Shown here piece by piece: positions 51,081-51,964 of a stretch of DNA of 51,964 bases; within the stretch, counting starts at the first letter, position 1; each line of letters begins with the position of its first letter. The stretch lies in assembly GCA_902623975.1 (NCBI GenBank), contig CACNVR010000001.1:1-51964 (forward strand), written 5' to 3'. Source of the DNA: an uncultured Pelagibacteraceae bacterium. Its GTDB lineage: Bacteria; Pseudomonadota; Alphaproteobacteria; Pelagibacterales; Pelagibacteraceae. The notes beneath the pieces are model-generated. The model saw only the letters and a program-made list of their open reading frames with translations, was not told where the DNA came from and did no database searches. Made by a program: the position numbers and the translations under genes.

Positions 51081-51703
51081 GGACTTAGAAGACTTTTAGT
51101 CCATTCATTATTTTCATTTAAAATATATTTTAATCTTTCATGTATTCTGTTGTCTCCATCTAACCAAAACTCAATACTGGATGGTTTTAAATTAAACCCA
51201 GACCAATGACTAGGTCTTGGTACTTTATCTTGATCATTATATTTTTTCCTAAACGCTTCTAATGAGTCTAAAAGTTCATTTCTATTCTTAAGGACACTGC
51301 TTTGTTTAGAGGCCCAAGCACCAATTCTACTTTCATATCCACGGGAGTTATAATACTTATCAGCTGTATCAGCACTGACTTGAGATAAAACTCCTACAAT
51401 TCTTATTTGTCTCAAAAGACTTTTCCAATGAAAACACATTGTAGCGTTTGGATTTTCTTTAATCTGATTACCTTTTTGACTATTTAAATTTGTGTAGAAA
51501 ACAAAACCTTCTTTATCAAAACCTTTAAGTAACACCATCCTAACTGATGGGATGCCGTCTTTACTAGCTGTTCCTAAGGCCAAAGCATTAGGATCATTTA
51601 TTTCATTCTTTTTAGCCTCATCAAACCATCTTTCAAATAATTCAAATGGGTCATCTAGATCTAAAAAGCATTTATTGAGCCCTAATGAGTTTTTTTCATT
51701 CAT
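51077..51703 (-). CDS. pdxH: Pyridoxine/pyridoxamine 5'-phosphate oxidase
   Basis: 208 residues, near the family's usual 210-220. It is an FMN enzyme that makes pyridoxal 5'-phosphate. Visible family segments are DPFELFERWFDEAKKNEIND at the start, SVRMVLLKGFDKEGFVFYTN, SQKGNQIKENPNATMCFHW, the SRIGAWASKQS loop and a C-terminal FWLDGDNRIHERLKY, close to the W-x-x-x-x-x-R-x-H-x-R substrate motif. Divergent from aroC with about 33 bp between starts. Confidence 0.96.
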   Translation of the reverse strand: MNEKNSLGLNKCFLDLDDPFELFERWFDEAKKNEINDPNALALGTASKDGIPSVRMVLLKGFDKEGFVFYTNLNSQKGNQIKENPNATMCFHWKSLLRQIRIVGVLSQVSADTADKYYNSRGYESRIGAWASKQSSVLKNRNELLDSLEAFRKKYNDQDKVPRPSHWSGFNLKPSSIEFWLDGDNRIHERLKYILNENNEWTKSLLSP

Positions 51704-51736
51704 AATTTAAACAAAATAATCTATACAATATAAATA

Positions 51737-51964
51737 ATGTCATTTAATACTTTTGGAAAGGTTTTTCGTTTCACTACATGGGGAGAGTCACATGGTCCCG
51801 CAATAGGCTGCATAATTGACGGTTGTCCGCCCCTAATTAACTTAAAAGAACAAGATATTCAAAAAGAATTAGACAAGAGAAAACCGGGTCAATCTAAGTT
51901 TACTACTCAAAGAAAAGAAAGTGATAAAGTTCAAATTTTATCTGGAGTCTTTGAGGGTAAAACC
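51737..51964 (+). CDS. aroC: Chorismate synthase, N-terminal part (runs off window)
   Basis: 76 codons from ATG 51737. The start [20 protein letters not shown] and the following [12 protein letters not shown] are the family's first signature, with [20 protein letters not shown] after it. The enzyme makes chorismate from EPSP with reduced FMN in the shikimate pathway. The window ends here, so completeness cannot be judged. Confidence 0.96.
   Translation, partial: MSFNTFGKVFRFTTWGESHGPAIGCIIDGCPPLINLKEQDIQKELDKRKPGQSKFTTQRKESDKVQILSGVFEGKT

Noticed and set aside
1..51964. rRNA, tRNA, insertion sequences or pseudogenes
   Set aside because: No cloverleaf, rRNA-like or transposase sequence recognised, and all main reading frames are intact.

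Overview
This is a densely packed, very AT-rich bacterial chromosome segment. Its short intergenic gaps, frequent ATGA stop/start overlaps and gene content (LivK-type binding protein, PPDK, GlyQ/GlyS, AroC, PdxH, a type IV pilus locus with MSHA-like parts) fit a marine alphaproteobacterium of the SAR11/Pelagibacterales type. That placement is inferred from composition and protein character, not from a search. I see no rRNA, tRNA, IS element or CRISPR.

Layout. 1-2.2 kb: the start of a branched-chain amino acid binding protein gene, a LysE-family exporter with an unusual hairpin directly before its start codon, a DUF2805-type gene and a glutaredoxin. 2.2-12 kb (minus strand): a beta-propeller autotransporter, a CHASE2-SpoIIE phosphatase, a FecR protein with a polylysine tail, a TPR/outer-membrane barrel protein, an ammonium transporter fused to a SpoIIE phosphatase, and a small lipoprotein. 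12-14.6 kb: two pilins on the minus strand, divergent from a plus-strand operon of two STAS proteins, an RsbW-like kinase and a third pilin. 14.6-22.7 kb (minus): the pilus machine, with PilM-PilN fusion, PilO, PilP, secretin, assembly ATPase and platform protein, read from a 0.8 kb AT-rich control region. 23.5-26.6 kb (minus): methyltransferase, small protein, winged-helix regulator, small membrane-anchored protein and GAF-SpoIIE phosphatase. 26.8-37.8 kb: prepilin peptidase and an AsmA-like protein (plus), then PilY1, a secreted protein, PilX, PilW, PilV, a FimT-like pilin and PilT (minus). 37.9-43.2 kb: two membrane glycosyltransferases and a second beta-propeller autotransporter. 43.2-52 kb: housekeeping genes (ppdK, glyS, glyQ, an S49 peptidase, a polyprenyl synthase, pdxH, start of aroC).

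How the parts may work together. The central block combines a nearly complete type IV pilus with retraction ATPase, PilY1-type tip protein and minor pilins, two surface autotransporters, and a full partner-switching circuit: three SpoIIE phosphatases with three different sensory modules (CHASE2, Amt, GAF), two STAS antagonists and one HATPase kinase. Two regulatory patterns tie the block together. First, I find ten near-palindromic 13-bp sites (approximately RCYCATNATGRGY) in front of nearly every pilus, adhesin and signalling transcription unit. Five of them lie 44-46 nt from the start codon and two more lie 54-56 nt away. I saw no convincing copy in the housekeeping part. Second, the 0.8 kb region before the pilus operon holds eight copies of a 13-bp element TCTCTAACACAAA in both orientations, with repeated 21-bp spacing. 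I read the whole as a candidate surface-attachment or pilus regulon driven by ammonium and envelope signals; this integration is inference.
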